Source of the DNA: Myxococcales bacterium
Lineage (GTDB): Bacteria; Myxococcota_A; Bradymonadia; Bradymonadales; Bradymonadaceae
Assembly: GCA_007135085.1 (NCBI GenBank)
Contig: SLJM01000321.1
Location: forward strand, 1 to 58,957
Length of the DNA stretch: 58,957 bases
Reading direction: 5' to 3'
Shown: positions 1 through 8,677 of the stretch, one piece after another
Layout of the letters: every line of letters starts with the position of its first letter
How positions within the stretch are numbered: the stretch's first letter is position 1
The notes under the pieces: generated by a model
Databases searched by the model: none
Told to the model about the DNA's origin: nothing
What the model saw: only the letters and a program-made list of their open reading frames with translations
Position numbers and translations under genes: made by a program

Positions 1-830
1 CGCCGGTCGCGGAAGAATTGCCAGGTCTTTCTGACCTCGTCGATCAAGTCCAGGTCCAGGTCGGCGACGACGATCTCGTCGTCATCGGTGCTTCCCTTGG
101 CCAGAAATTCGCCACGGGGATCGCAGAAATAGCTCTTTCCGTAGAAGCGACCGATATTCCAGGGTTCCTCGGTACCCACGCGGTTGATGGCGCCCACGTA
201 GTAGCCGTTGGCCACGGCATGGGCCGGCTGCTCGAGCTCCCACAGATATTCGCTCAGCCCGGCGACGGTGGCCGAGGGGTTAAAGACGATCTCGGCGCCG
301 TTGAGGCCCAGGGCTCGTGCTCCTTCCGGGAAGTGGCGGTCATAGCAGATATAGACGCCCACTTTTGCATAGCGGGTCTCGAAGACGGGATAGCCGCCGT
401 CGCCGGGCTTGAAGAAGAATTTCTCCCAGAACCCCGAGGTGTGGGGGATATGCTGCTTGCGGTATTTGCCCATATAGGAGCCGTCGGCGTCGATGACGGC
501 CGCCGAGTTATAATAGACGCCGCGCATGGCCTCTTCGTAGAGGGGGACGACCATGACCATCTGGTGCTTTCGGGCGTATTGCTGCATGATCTCCGTGGTC
601 GGACCCGGGATGGGTTCGGCGGCGTCGTACCAACGCTTGTCCTGGCTTGGGCAAAAATAGGGGCCGTTGAAGATCTCTTGAAGGCATAGGATCTGAACTC
701 CCTTATTGCCTGCCTCATCGATCATGGGCAGGTGTTTTTCCAGGGCTGCCTTCTGAATGTCGGAGACCGGCACGGCCTCGTCGTTGATGGGGTTGCTGGC
801 TTGAATAAGGCCGCAGCGTACGGTGGTCAT
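1..830 (-). CDS. Nitrilase-family amidase, probable beta-ureidopropionase / N-carbamoyl amidohydrolase (3' end cut by window)
   Basis: Starts at the ATG at 830 (MTTVRCGLIQASNP) and is still open at base 1. About 276 codons are present, and the last readable residues (TWQFFRDR) resemble the usual C-terminus, so perhaps 10-15 residues are missing. The carbon-nitrogen hydrolase signature is visible: Glu in CLQEIFNGPYF, Lys in GKYRKQHIP and the nucleophilic Cys in VGVYICYDRHFPEGAR. It lies 51 bp downstream of preA on the same strand, so beta-ureidopropionase, the last step of reductive pyrimidine breakdown (carbamoyl-beta-alanine to beta-alanine, CO2 and ammonia), is the best reading. N-carbamoylputrescine amidase is a close alternative that the sequence alone cannot exclude. 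Cytoplasmic; no signal peptide. Confidence 0.85.
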   Translation of the reverse strand, partial: MTTVRCGLIQASNPINDEAVPVSDIQKAALEKHLPMIDEAGNKGVQILCLQEIFNGPYFCPSQDKRWYDAAEPIPGPTTEIMQQYARKHQMVMVVPLYEEAMRGVYYNSAAVIDADGSYMGKYRKQHIPHTSGFWEKFFFKPGDGGYPVFETRYAKVGVYICYDRHFPEGARALGLNGAEIVFNPSATVAGLSEYLWELEQPAHAVANGYYVGAINRVGTEEPWNIGRFYGKSYFCDPRGEFLAKGSTDDDEIVVADLDLDLIDEVRKTWQFFRDR

Positions 831-881
831 GAGCTTCTCCGGGGTGTGGGACAGGGCAGTGGGTGATGGAGCAAGTGATGG

Positions 882-2162
882 TTATTGATGCTCTGGACGC
901 GGAGCCAGTTGGCCACCGCGTTCGGTATAGTCCTCCCAACTGCAGGGCTCGAAGTCGTTGGGGATTTCGACCATGTCGATACAGCCGTCGACGGGGCAGA
1001 CCAGACTGCACAGGTTGCAGCCGACGCAATCCTGGGGCCTGACCTCGACGTAGGTGCGGCCGTCGACGCGGGGTTCGGCTTGAATGGCCTGGTGAGCGCC
1101 GTCCTCACAGGCCGTATAGCAGAGGCCGCAGCCGATACATTTGTCCTGGTTGATGCGGGCGTTGACCGCGTAGTTGAGGTCCAGCTCCTTCCAATTATGA
1201 ATCTTGTGAAGGCTGTGGCCCTTTAACTCCTGGAGGGTCATGCCTTTTTGATCCAGATAATTGGAGAGGCCCTCTTTGAGGTCCTCAACAATTCGAAACC
1301 CGTAGTGCATCACGGCTGTGCAGACCTGAACCGTATCGGAGCCCAGGGCGATGAATTCCACGGCGTCTCTCCAGGTGGAGATGCCGCCGATCCCGCTGAT
1401 GGGAAGCCCCGCCGTCTGGGGGTCGGCGCCGATCTGGGAGACCATATTGAGGGCGATCGGTTTGACCGCCGGGCCACAATAGCCGCCGTGGGAGGACTTG
1501 CCGTTGACCGCCGGAGTGGGGGTCAAGGTGTCGATGTCGAGGCCGATGATGCTATTGATGGTATTGATCAGGCTCACCCCGTCGGCGCCGCCTTCTTTGG
1601 CGGCCCGGGCGGCGTAGCGAATATCGCTGATATTGGGCGTCAATTTGACCAATACGGGAACGGTGGCCACCTCTTTGACCCATTCCGTAATCTGACAGGT
1701 ATATTGGGGGACCTGACCGACGGCAGAGCCCATGCCGCGCTCACTCATGCCGTGGGGGCAGCCAAAATTTAGCTCCAGGCCGTCGGCGCCGGCGTCTTGC
1801 GCTTTTTTGACGATGTCGTGCCAGGCCTGGCGGTCGGACTCGACCATCAGGCTGACCACCAGGGCGTGGTCGGGATAGCGCTTTTTGACCTCCCGGATCT
1901 CGCGCAGGTTGACCTCCAGGGGGCGGTCGGTGATGAGCTCGATATTGTTGAGGCCCATCATCTTGGTGCCCTCGATGTCGACCGCCCCATAGCGGGACCA
2001 GACGTTGACGATGGGCTCGCCAAGGGTCTTCCAAACGGCGCCGCCCCACCCGGCGTCGAAGGCTCGCATGACCTGGTCGCCCGTATTGGTGGGCGGCGCC
2101 GAGGCCAGCCAGAAGGGGTTGGGGGACTCGATACCGGCCACGTTGCATCTTAGATCGGCCAT
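882..2162 (-). CDS. preA: NAD-dependent dihydropyrimidine dehydrogenase subunit PreA
   Basis: A 426-residue FMN-barrel protein fused to a two-cluster ferredoxin tail. The dihydroorotate-dehydrogenase-like barrel spans about residues 1-310, with LNFGCPHGMSERGMGSAVGQ at 131-150 as the active-site loop and NGKSSHGGYCGPAVKP further on. Two [4Fe-4S] motifs follow, CIGCGLCYTAC and CVGCNLCSLVC. With PreT the family reduces uracil and thymine to the 5,6-dihydro forms. Its ATG overlaps the preT stop by one base (TGATG), indicating translational coupling and balanced subunit synthesis. The amidase downstream supports a catabolic role. The dihydropyrimidinase needed between the two steps is not in the window. 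Confidence 0.95.
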   Translation of the reverse strand: MADLRCNVAGIESPNPFWLASAPPTNTGDQVMRAFDAGWGGAVWKTLGEPIVNVWSRYGAVDIEGTKMMGLNNIELITDRPLEVNLREIREVKKRYPDHALVVSLMVESDRQAWHDIVKKAQDAGADGLELNFGCPHGMSERGMGSAVGQVPQYTCQITEWVKEVATVPVLVKLTPNISDIRYAARAAKEGGADGVSLINTINSIIGLDIDTLTPTPAVNGKSSHGGYCGPAVKPIALNMVSQIGADPQTAGLPISGIGGISTWRDAVEFIALGSDTVQVCTAVMHYGFRIVEDLKEGLSNYLDQKGMTLQELKGHSLHKIHNWKELDLNYAVNARINQDKCIGCGLCYTACEDGAHQAIQAEPRVDGRTYVEVRPQDCVGCNLCSLVCPVDGCIDMVEIPNDFEPCSWEDYTERGGQLAPRPEHQ

Positions 2163-3490
2163 CAGCGCTCTCCTTGCAGGGTCTTATGAATGCTACGGGC
2201 AGCTCGTTTTCCCTCGGCCACGGCGTTGACCACTTCCTGGCCGCCGCTGACGCAGTCGCCGCCGGCCCAGACGTCTTTGAGCGAGGTGCGGCCGTCGATA
2301 TCGGCGATGACTGTGCCCCAATCTTCGATGGCCAATCCTGGAAATTCTTCAAATAGATCGGTCAATTTGGACTGGCCCGTGGCGCGCAGGACGTAGTCGA
2401 CGTGAAGCACGAATTCAGAGTCCTCCACGGTCTGGAGTTTTCCCTTTCGGTGTTCCGTTCGGATGCATTTGAGTCCGGCCACCTTATTTCCCCGTCCAAG
2501 GATCTCTACCGGCTGGGAGTGGTAGACGAAGACACCGCCGTCTTTTCGGGCCAGTTCTTGTTCGTGTTTGTAGGCGCCCATCTGTTGAGGGCCGCGGCGG
2601 TAGACGAGATAGACTCGCTCGGCGCCGAGTCGCGCCGACTGGGTCACGGCGTCAATGGCCGTGTTTCCTCCGCCGATGACGGCCACCTTCTTGCCCGATA
2701 GAGCGACCTCTTCTTTGGGATGGGTCTTTAACTCGGCGATAAATTCCAGGGAGTCGCGCACCCCTTCCAGATCTTCACCGTCGATGCCGATGGGGTCCAC
2801 GCCGCCGAGTCCGACGCCGATGAAGATGGCGTCGAACTCTTGGCGCAACTGCTCCACCGAGATATCTCGGCCCACCTGTTGGCCGCAGCGAATCTCGACC
2901 CCCAGTTGCCGAATCCACTCGATCTCCTTGAGGGCCGTATGGAAGGTCATTTTATAATCGGCGATGCCAAAGGTGTTTAACCCGCCAGGCTTGTCGGCCT
3001 TTTCGAAACAGACCGTCTCATAACCGAGCTGGGCCAACTCGGCAGCGCAGCCAAGGCTCGCCGGTCCAGCGCCGATAAGAGCGACCCGTCTGCCGTTTTC
3101 GGGAGCTGCTTCGAAGAGGGGAGGGGAGTCGTCGTCTTCGTAGACCACGGGATCAGTGGCGTAGCGCTGGAGCCGGCCGATATCGATGGGTCTTTCGTGG
3201 AGATCGTGGAGGACACAGGCTCCCTCACATAATTCCTCGGTGGGGCAGACCCTGGCGCAGGAGGCGCCCAGGATATTGGCCTCCAGGATGGTCCGTGCCG
3301 AGCCACGCATATTTCCGGTGGCGATCTTCTTGATAAACCCCGGCACGTCGATGCCCGTGGGGCAAGCACGGGTGCAGGGGGCGTCATAGCAATTGAGACA
3401 CCGATTGGCCTCGGCCACGGCCGCGTTGGAACCCAGACCGGGTTTATAGTCCGAAAAATTGCACCACAACTTCACGCCAGGATCGCTCAT
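2162..3490 (-). CDS. preT: Dihydropyrimidine dehydrogenase subunit PreT (NAD(P)H/FAD subunit)
   Basis: A 442-residue flavoprotein of the glutamate-synthase-small-subunit type. The N-terminus carries the iron-sulphur cysteines (CLNCYDAPCTRACPTGID and CARVCPTEELCEGAC). Two dinucleotide folds follow: ALIGAGPASLGCAAEL for FAD and VAVIGGGNTAIDA for NAD(P)H. It passes electrons from NAD(P)H to PreA. I chose the ATG at 3490 because GGAG lies 9 bases upstream; an in-frame start 11 codons earlier has no ribosome site and would add a poor N-terminus. First gene of the preT-preA-amidase operon, transcribed away from nrfHA. Confidence 0.93.
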   Translation of the reverse strand: MSDPGVKLWCNFSDYKPGLGSNAAVAEANRCLNCYDAPCTRACPTGIDVPGFIKKIATGNMRGSARTILEANILGASCARVCPTEELCEGACVLHDLHERPIDIGRLQRYATDPVVYEDDDSPPLFEAAPENGRRVALIGAGPASLGCAAELAQLGYETVCFEKADKPGGLNTFGIADYKMTFHTALKEIEWIRQLGVEIRCGQQVGRDISVEQLRQEFDAIFIGVGLGGVDPIGIDGEDLEGVRDSLEFIAELKTHPKEEVALSGKKVAVIGGGNTAIDAVTQSARLGAERVYLVYRRGPQQMGAYKHEQELARKDGGVFVYHSQPVEILGRGNKVAGLKCIRTEHRKGKLQTVEDSEFVLHVDYVLRATGQSKLTDLFEEFPGLAIEDWGTVIADIDGRTSLKDVWAGGDCVSGGQEVVNAVAEGKRAARSIHKTLQGER

Positions 3491-3548
3491 CGTCGACTCC
3501 AGGGGAGGAAAAGCTGGATACATCTTGGGGATTTCTTGTGGAGCGACG

Positions 3549-3578
3549 AGGATAGGCAGTAAGCAAGGAGTCTGTCAA
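3549..3578 (-). promoter_or_regulatory. Candidate sigma-70 promoter of preT-preA
   Basis: Read on the minus strand, TTGACA (3573-3578) is followed after 18 bases by TATCCT (3549-3554), 4 of 6 matches to TATAAT. Transcription would start near 3542, giving a leader of about 50 bases before the ATG at 3490. The -35 element is a perfect match, but the -10 call is prediction only. Confidence 0.45.
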
Positions 3579-3606
3579 CGGAGGGGAGAACAGTGTTTTT
3601 AATTGC

Positions 3607-3636
3607 TTGACAGTATCGGATGCGCGACCACACATT
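3607..3636 (+). promoter_or_regulatory. Candidate promoter of nrfHA
   Basis: TTGACA at 3607-3612 is followed 18 bases later by CACATT (3631-3636), a poor -10. It sits back-to-back with the preT promoter in the 197-bp divergent region. I found no clear FNR box (TTGAT-N4-ATCAA) and no other regulator site, so oxygen or nitrite control is not visible in the sequence. Confidence 0.3.
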
Positions 3637-3687
3637 AGGCCGTTGCAGAATTATTTCTCTACGATGGATTTTTGGAGGTCACCGCCG

Positions 3688-4140
3688 ATGGACATCACTT
3701 CCCCCGTTTTCGGGATTTTCTTGGCCCTCGGCATCGGTGTCCTGGTGGGAGTCGGCACGTTTACTTTCTACTACGGTGAGGGACATTCTTATTTCCGCGA
3801 TGACCCGGAGGTCTGCGCCAACTGTCATATCATGCAGCCTCAATACGACTCGTGGATCAATAGCAGCCACAGCCACGTGGCCACCTGCAATGATTGTCAC
3901 ACTCCCAAGGGGACGATTCCCAAATATATCTCGAAGGCCGATAACGGCTTTCGCCACGCCTGGGCGTTTACGATGGACAATTTCTACGAGCCCATCCAGA
4001 TTATCCCCCGCAACGAGCGGGTCCTCAAACAACGCTGTATAGACTGTCACGGCGATTTTCTGCATCAGACGGTACCCACCGTCGAAGATGCACAATGTGT
4101 CACCTGTCACGCCAATGTGGGCCATGCCCTCACGCGCTGA
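3688..4140 (+). CDS. nrfH: Cytochrome c nitrite reductase small subunit NrfH (tetrahaem quinol dehydrogenase)
   Basis: A 150-residue NapC/NirT-family membrane cytochrome. One N-terminal membrane anchor (about residues 7-28) precedes four CxxCH haem sites at 43, 67, 117 and 137. The first is followed by Met49 (CANCHIM), the haem ligand known from Desulfovibrio NrfH. It takes electrons from the quinol pool and hands them to NrfA. The start at 3688 is chosen because GGAGG (3674-3678) lies 9 bases upstream; upstream in-frame starts lack a ribosome site and would put a polar stretch before the anchor. nrfA follows after 35 bp. Confidence 0.94.
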   Translation: MDITSPVFGIFLALGIGVLVGVGTFTFYYGEGHSYFRDDPEVCANCHIMQPQYDSWINSSHSHVATCNDCHTPKGTIPKYISKADNGFRHAWAFTMDNFYEPIQIIPRNERVLKQRCIDCHGDFLHQTVPTVEDAQCVTCHANVGHALTR

Positions 4141-4175
4141 AATAACTGGTTGCTTCAACATCAAATGGATGAGCG

Positions 4176-5738
4176 ATGAGCACTGACGAGCCGACTGATT
4201 CACCTGAGCCAACTGAGTCCACCGAGCCCGGCGAGCCGGCCGAGTACGACGTACCGGAGGGAGGGGGCGAAGAGGGGCGAAGTGACAAAAATGATAAACG
4301 TCAGCGACGCCTTTTATGGAGCTATGTGCTCGCCGTGGTGGTCACCGCCGTGGCCACGGTGGTGGTGGTCGCGCTGTTGACGAATATCTTCGAGCGCCGG
4401 CACGAAGCGCTCGTCCCCACCCAGCGGGTGGTCGACGTCGATGAGGACACCATCGAGCCTGCCATCTGGGGCCAGAATTTTCCGCGCCAATACGAGACCT
4501 ATGCCCGAACAGTGGATTACGAGCGGACCCGATATGGTGGAAGTGACGCCATTCCCGAGCAGAAGCTCGATAAGGATCCCTGGTTGAGGGTGATGTGGTC
4601 GGGATATGCCTTCTCATTGGATTATCGCGAGGCCAGGGGACACGCCTATATGCTTCTCGATCAGGAGGAGACGGAGCGTATCCTCCAGGTCGAGCAGCCC
4701 GGGGCCTGTCTGCATTGTCATGCCTCGGTGATGCCCGCCTATCGCTACGTGGGCGACGGTGACGTGATGGCCGGGTTTCGAGAGATCAACTCCATGGGCT
4801 ATACGGAGGCGCGAAACCTCACCGATGAGCACGGCGAATTGCTCATCGATCATCCCATCTCCTGCGTGGACTGCCATAACCCGGACACCATGGCCCTGCG
4901 GATTACGCGGCCAGCCTTCATCGAGGGCATCGCCGCTTATAAGGAGCATGTGGAGGGGATAGAGGATTACGACGTCAATCGGGATTCGACGCGACAGGAA
5001 AAGCGCACCTATGTCTGCGCTCAATGCCACGTGGAGTATTATTTTACGCCCGAGGACAATCAGCTCGTCTACCCCTGGACCCACGGACTGGATGTGGACG
5101 CTCAGGAGGCCTATTACGACGAGATCGGCTTCTCCGACTGGACCCATGGATATACGGGGGCGCCCATGCTCAAAGCTCAGCACCCCGAATTTGAGCTCTA
5201 CAGCCAGGGGCCTCACGCCCAGGCGGGCGTGGCCTGCGCCGATTGCCATATGCCTTACCAACGAGATGGGGCGCTCAAATATAGCAATCACCACGTACGC
5301 TCTCCGCTGCTCGACATCGCCTCCTCGTGCATGACCTGTCACGGCGGTACGGAGAGCCAGATGATGGAGCGGGTCAATACCATTCAGGACCGCACCCAGA
5401 ATCTCACGGACCGAGCCGCTGACGCCCTGGTGGACCTGATGGACGAGATCGTGGCCGCTCGAGAGAGCGGCGCCACCGACGAAGAGCTGGAAGAGGCGCT
5501 CCAATACCACCGCAAAGCCCAGTGGCGTCTGGACTGGATCTATTCGGAGAACTCTCACGGCATGCATGCCCCCCAGGAGTCGGCCCGCATCCTGGGTGAT
5601 TCCATCGACTATTCTCGCCGCGGCTTTGCGATTGCCCGCCAGTTGGCGCTGATCTCGCCGGAAGACATCGAGACTGAACCGCCGCCCCCCCGTGGCGTCA
5701 CGCCTGCCGAGGAGGCCCCGCCCGGGGTCTATGAGTGA
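4176..5738 (+). CDS. nrfA: Ammonia-forming cytochrome c nitrite reductase NrfA
   Basis: A 520-residue pentahaem catalytic subunit reducing nitrite to ammonium in the periplasm. Haem motifs are at 178 (CLHCH), 230 (CVDCH), 281 (CAQCH), 354 (CADCH) and 385 (CMTCH). CAQCHVEYYF and MLKAQHPEFE hold the conserved active-site Tyr and His, and SDWTHG is also typical. The first haem, which binds substrate, has CxxCH instead of the enterobacterial CxxCK, so this is a His-type NrfA. Also odd is a 45-residue Asp/Glu/Pro-rich segment before a single membrane helix (about 46-69); the family usually has a plain signal peptide. The protein is therefore probably an anchored periplasmic enzyme with a cytoplasmic tail. 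Partner NrfH is immediately upstream. Confidence 0.95.
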   Translation: MSTDEPTDSPEPTESTEPGEPAEYDVPEGGGEEGRSDKNDKRQRRLLWSYVLAVVVTAVATVVVVALLTNIFERRHEALVPTQRVVDVDEDTIEPAIWGQNFPRQYETYARTVDYERTRYGGSDAIPEQKLDKDPWLRVMWSGYAFSLDYREARGHAYMLLDQEETERILQVEQPGACLHCHASVMPAYRYVGDGDVMAGFREINSMGYTEARNLTDEHGELLIDHPISCVDCHNPDTMALRITRPAFIEGIAAYKEHVEGIEDYDVNRDSTRQEKRTYVCAQCHVEYYFTPEDNQLVYPWTHGLDVDAQEAYYDEIGFSDWTHGYTGAPMLKAQHPEFELYSQGPHAQAGVACADCHMPYQRDGALKYSNHHVRSPLLDIASSCMTCHGGTESQMMERVNTIQDRTQNLTDRAADALVDLMDEIVAARESGATDEELEEALQYHRKAQWRLDWIYSENSHGMHAPQESARILGDSIDYSRRGFAIARQLALISPEDIETEPPPPRGVTPAEEAPPGVYE

Positions 5739-5742
5739 TCAT

Positions 5743-5808
5743 CTGGTCGATCTCGACCAGGAGGCCACAGATTGGAGCGGGGCTGCTCGGGCTTTATAGC
5801 CTCGCTCC
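5743..5808 (+). terminator. Hairpins downstream of nrfA (possible transcript end)
   Basis: Two hairpins follow the nrfA stop. One is CTGGTCG-ATCT-CGACCAG (5743-5760), a perfect 7-bp stem. The second is an 11-bp stem with one mismatch (GGAGCGGGGCT at 5774-5784 with AGCCTCGCTCC at 5798-5808). Neither is followed by a T-run, so they may be a factor-dependent end or a 3' stabilising structure rather than an intrinsic terminator. Confidence 0.35.
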
Positions 5809-5906
5809 ATGGTCGGGTTCTACGTCCCACTACCAGCACACGTAATGGACGCACTTTTTTCTTGGGGTCTCGGTCTTTACTGAGATGCAGCGGTGTCAAG
5901 TATGGT

Positions 5907-5918
5907 TGACGGCCGTCA
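5907..5918. promoter_or_regulatory. 12-bp perfect palindrome upstream of the mod operon, candidate operator
   Basis: TGACGGCCGTCA lies in the 267-bp gap between nrfA and the regulator at 6006, about 90 bp before its start codon. Autoregulation by the XRE regulator is plausible, but nothing in the sequence proves it, and a 12-bp palindrome can occur by chance in G+C-rich DNA. I see no gene in the rest of the gap. Confidence 0.25.
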
Positions 5919-6005
5919 GGTAGGCTTTGCTTTGCGCACGGTGGCGACGCTATTATTCTGCGCCGCATAGTCAATCGGCCTTCTGTTATTCCAAGGGATA
6001 TAGGC

Positions 6006-7154
6006 GTGAGCGACGAGCTGCAAAATGATCTTAGCCGGTGGCGGCACAAGGCGGAATTGACGCAACAGGAGCTCGCAGAACGCGTCGGCATCTCTCGCCA
6101 GGCCTTGAGCGCTATCGAGTCCGGGCGTTCTGCACCGTCGACGACATTGGCGTTGAAATTAGCTCGGGAATTGGAGTGTCCTGTGGACGAGCTATTCTGG
6201 CTCGATAACCCCCATCCCGATCCAGGTCTGATGGCGACCCTGGCGGCAAATGGGGCGGGGCAAGAGGCTGTGACGCAGACTGCGCCGGTTATCCTGGGGC
6301 GTGTGGCGGCGAAGTGGGTTGCACATCCGGTAAATCCATACGAACGATGCCTGAAAAATGTCTCCGGTGATGGCCAGCTTTGTGGGGAGAGCAACCAAAA
6401 TACGGCCCGCTTCGGAAGAGATGTGTCGGTCAACAATTGGCTGCCCCGTGAGGAGCTCGCGCAAAATATATTGGTCGCCGGTTGCGCGCCGCCGCTGGCG
6501 ATGTTGGAGCGTCAAATTGCGCAGCAAGGGGCAGGGGGGATGCGCTGGATTCCCCGATCGAGCATGGATGCCCTCGACTTGTTGGCTCGCCAGGAGGTTC
6601 ATATGGCGGGACTTCATGTCACGAATCGAGCTGGCGACGGCTATAACGACGAGATCGTAAGTGAGAGATTCGACGCCGGCGAGATGCGCCTGGTCACGTT
6701 GACCCGGTGGCAGTTGGGGCTGGTGGTGGCCCCGGGCAATCCCCTTGGAGTCCATGAGATCGATGATCTGCTCCGCAGCGACCTCCGGTTCGTGGGCCGA
6801 GAAGAGGAGTCAGGGGCTCACCTGGCGCTGGTTCAATACCTGGAGGAACACCGGCTGAATCCGGAAGAACTCTCGATTTTCGATCGCGTGAGAAGCCACC
6901 TGGAGGCAGGCCTGGCCGTGGCCTATGGGAAGGGGGACGTGGGGCTTTCCGTGGAAGGTATCGCCAGAGGGTTGGGGTTGGACTTCATTCCTCTCGTAGA
7001 GGAGCGCTTCGAACTTGTCTTTCCCAGCCAATGGGAAGGGTTTGGACCATTGAGACCGGTGCTGGACGTGTTGGTCTCCGGGCGTTTTCGCCGACAGTTG
7101 GCGGCGATGCCCGGTTATGACGCTGAATCGACCGGAGCATCCAGGACGTCATGA
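6006..7154 (+). CDS. XRE helix-turn-helix regulator with periplasmic-binding-like effector domain, putative molybdate/tungstate sensor
   Basis: 382 residues. Residues 9-63 form a Cro/CI-type helix-turn-helix (LTQQELAERVGISRQALSAIESG). Residues about 90-365 resemble the PBP-like domain found in ModE-type and other one-component regulators, including YLEEHRLNPEELSIFDRVRSHLEAG at 279-303 (shown here only as position and first and last residues Y and G) and a GDVGLSVEGIARGLGLDFIP stretch. Starts at GTG 6006 with AAGGGA upstream. Its last 4 bases overlap modA (ATGA), so it is cotranscribed with the transporter. I infer that it senses molybdate or tungstate, or a cofactor intermediate, and controls this operon. 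The ligand is not shown by the sequence. Confidence 0.8.
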   Translation: MSDELQNDLSRWRHKAELTQQELAERVGISRQALSAIESGRSAPSTTLALKLARELECPVDELFWLDNPHPDPGLMATLAANGAGQEAVTQTAPVILGRVAAKWVAHPVNPYERCLKNVSGDGQLCGESNQNTARFGRDVSVNNWLPREELAQNILVAGCAPPLAMLERQIAQQGAGGMRWIPRSSMDALDLLARQEVHMAGLHVTNRAGDGYNDEIVSERFDAGEMRLVTLTRWQLGLVVAPGNPLGVHEIDDLLRSDLRFVGREEESGAHLALVQYLEEHRLNPEELSIFDRVRSHLEAGLAVAYGKGDVGLSVEGIARGLGLDFIPLVEERFELVFPSQWEGFGPLRPVLDVLVSGRFRRQLAAMPGYDAESTGASRTS

Positions 7155-7984
7155 AGAAGTGGAGTCAACATTCTGGGTGGTCAATTGTCTCTGTGGTGGC
7201 CGTGATGCTCATGGGGCTCGTCCTGACGACGGCCTGTGAAGGAGAGGCCGGTCAAGGCGCGACCTCGGGAACAGTGCTCACCATCGCCGCTGCTTCGGAT
7301 CTGCGCTTCGCCATGGAAGAGCTGATCGATGATTTTCAGTCCCGGCGACCATCCGAGAAGGACCGAGCCGAGATTCGCGTCACCTATGGCTCATCGGGAA
7401 ATTTCTTTGCCCAGATAGCTCATCGGGCCCCCTTCGATCTCTATCTGTCGGCGGACGTGATGTATCCACAAAAGCTGATCGAGCAAGAAGCGGCCCTGCC
7501 AGAAAGCCTCTTTGAATACGCCATCGGGCGCATCGTGATCTGGGTCCCCGAAGGCTCGCCGATCGACGTGGAGCAGGAGCGCTGGGATGCGCTGAAATCA
7601 CCCCATACGAGACGAGTAGCCATCGCCAACCCGGACCACGCTCCTTACGGTCAGGCGGCAGTGGCGGCGATGAAAAATGCCAATATTTTCGACGAGGTTA
7701 AGGATAAATTCGTGGTCGGTGAAAATATCGCCCAGACGGCGCAATTTATTGACAGCAGGGGGGCCGAGATTGGCATCATTGCTCTGGCCCTGGCCGTAGC
7801 GCCTGCCATGGAAGGGCGGGGGCAGTATTGGGAGATTCCCGTCGACTATTTTCCAACCATGGTTCAAGGGGGAGTGATCACCAAGTCGGCTCGAGATGTC
7901 GAATTGGCCGAGGAATTTCGCGCATATCTGCTAAGCGATCCGGGGCAGTCGATCCTGGAGGACTACGGATTTTTTCTGCCCTGA
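7151..7984 (+). CDS. modA: Molybdate ABC transporter substrate-binding lipoprotein ModA
   Basis: A 277-residue ModA-family protein. The signal peptide ends in a lipobox (LTTAC, Cys29), so it is anchored to a membrane lipid rather than freely periplasmic. The typical N-terminal sequence LTIAAASDLRFAMEELIDDF and the YGSSGNF loop, both involved in oxyanion binding, are present, as is the conserved GEN(I/V)AQTAQFI region. It delivers molybdate (or tungstate) to ModB. Second gene of the regulator-modABC operon, overlapping the regulator by 4 bp and 12 bp before modB. Confidence 0.93.
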   Translation: MKKWSQHSGWSIVSVVAVMLMGLVLTTACEGEAGQGATSGTVLTIAAASDLRFAMEELIDDFQSRRPSEKDRAEIRVTYGSSGNFFAQIAHRAPFDLYLSADVMYPQKLIEQEAALPESLFEYAIGRIVIWVPEGSPIDVEQERWDALKSPHTRRVAIANPDHAPYGQAAVAAMKNANIFDEVKDKFVVGENIAQTAQFIDSRGAEIGIIALALAVAPAMEGRGQYWEIPVDYFPTMVQGGVITKSARDVELAEEFRAYLLSDPGQSILEDYGFFLP

Positions 7985-7996
7985 GGTTGGTCGAAG

Positions 7997-8677
7997 ATGG
8001 ATTGGAACGCGATCATTTTGACCGCTCACGTGGCAGCCTGGACGACGGGAATCCTGTTGATCATTGGATTTCCCCTGTCCTATTGGCTGGCCTATACAAA
8101 GTGGCGAGCAAAATTTATGGCCGAGGCCCTGGTGGCGCTGCCTCTGGTGCTGCCGCCGACGGTGCTCGGCTTCTATGTGCTCATCGCCATCGGACCCAAC
8201 AGCCCGATCGGCCAACTCTATGAGGGGATGAGCGGGAAGTTATTGCCCTTTTCTTTCCAGGGGCTGGTGATCGCCTCGGTGATTTACAGCCTTCCCTTTG
8301 CCATTCAGCCCATGACCAATGCCTTTGCCTCCGTTGATCGAAGTCTGATCGAGGCCAGCCAGTGCCTTGGGGCATCGAGATGGCGCACCTTCTGGAAGGT
8401 CATCTTGCCCCAATCAGTGGGAGGGGTGGTCATGGGAGTGGTGCTGAGCTTCGCTCATACCCTGGGAGAATTCGGTGTGGTGCTCATGGTGGGGGGCAAT
8501 ATCCCCAATGAGACTCGGACGGTGGCGATCTCAATCTATGACGAGGTGCAGGCCTTAAATTACGAAGCAGCAGCACAGACATCGCTCTTTTTGCTAGCCG
8601 TATCGTTTGTCGTCCTGGCGACGATGTATGGACTCCAACACAAGGTCTGGACGCCGTGGACGGTTCGCTCCACATAG
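7997..8677 (+). CDS. modB: Molybdate ABC transporter permease ModB
   Basis: A 226-residue inner-membrane permease with about five membrane spans. PLVLPPTVLGFYVL and the EAA loop (EASQCLGASRWRTFWKVILP), which docks on the ATPase, are clear, followed by LGEFGVVLMVGGNIP, a strong ModB/CysT-type signature. GAGG precedes the ATG. The downstream modC start lies inside its last 22 bases. Confidence 0.94.
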   Translation: MDWNAIILTAHVAAWTTGILLIIGFPLSYWLAYTKWRAKFMAEALVALPLVLPPTVLGFYVLIAIGPNSPIGQLYEGMSGKLLPFSFQGLVIASVIYSLPFAIQPMTNAFASVDRSLIEASQCLGASRWRTFWKVILPQSVGGVVMGVVLSFAHTLGEFGVVLMVGGNIPNETRTVAISIYDEVQALNYEAAAQTSLFLLAVSFVVLATMYGLQHKVWTPWTVRST

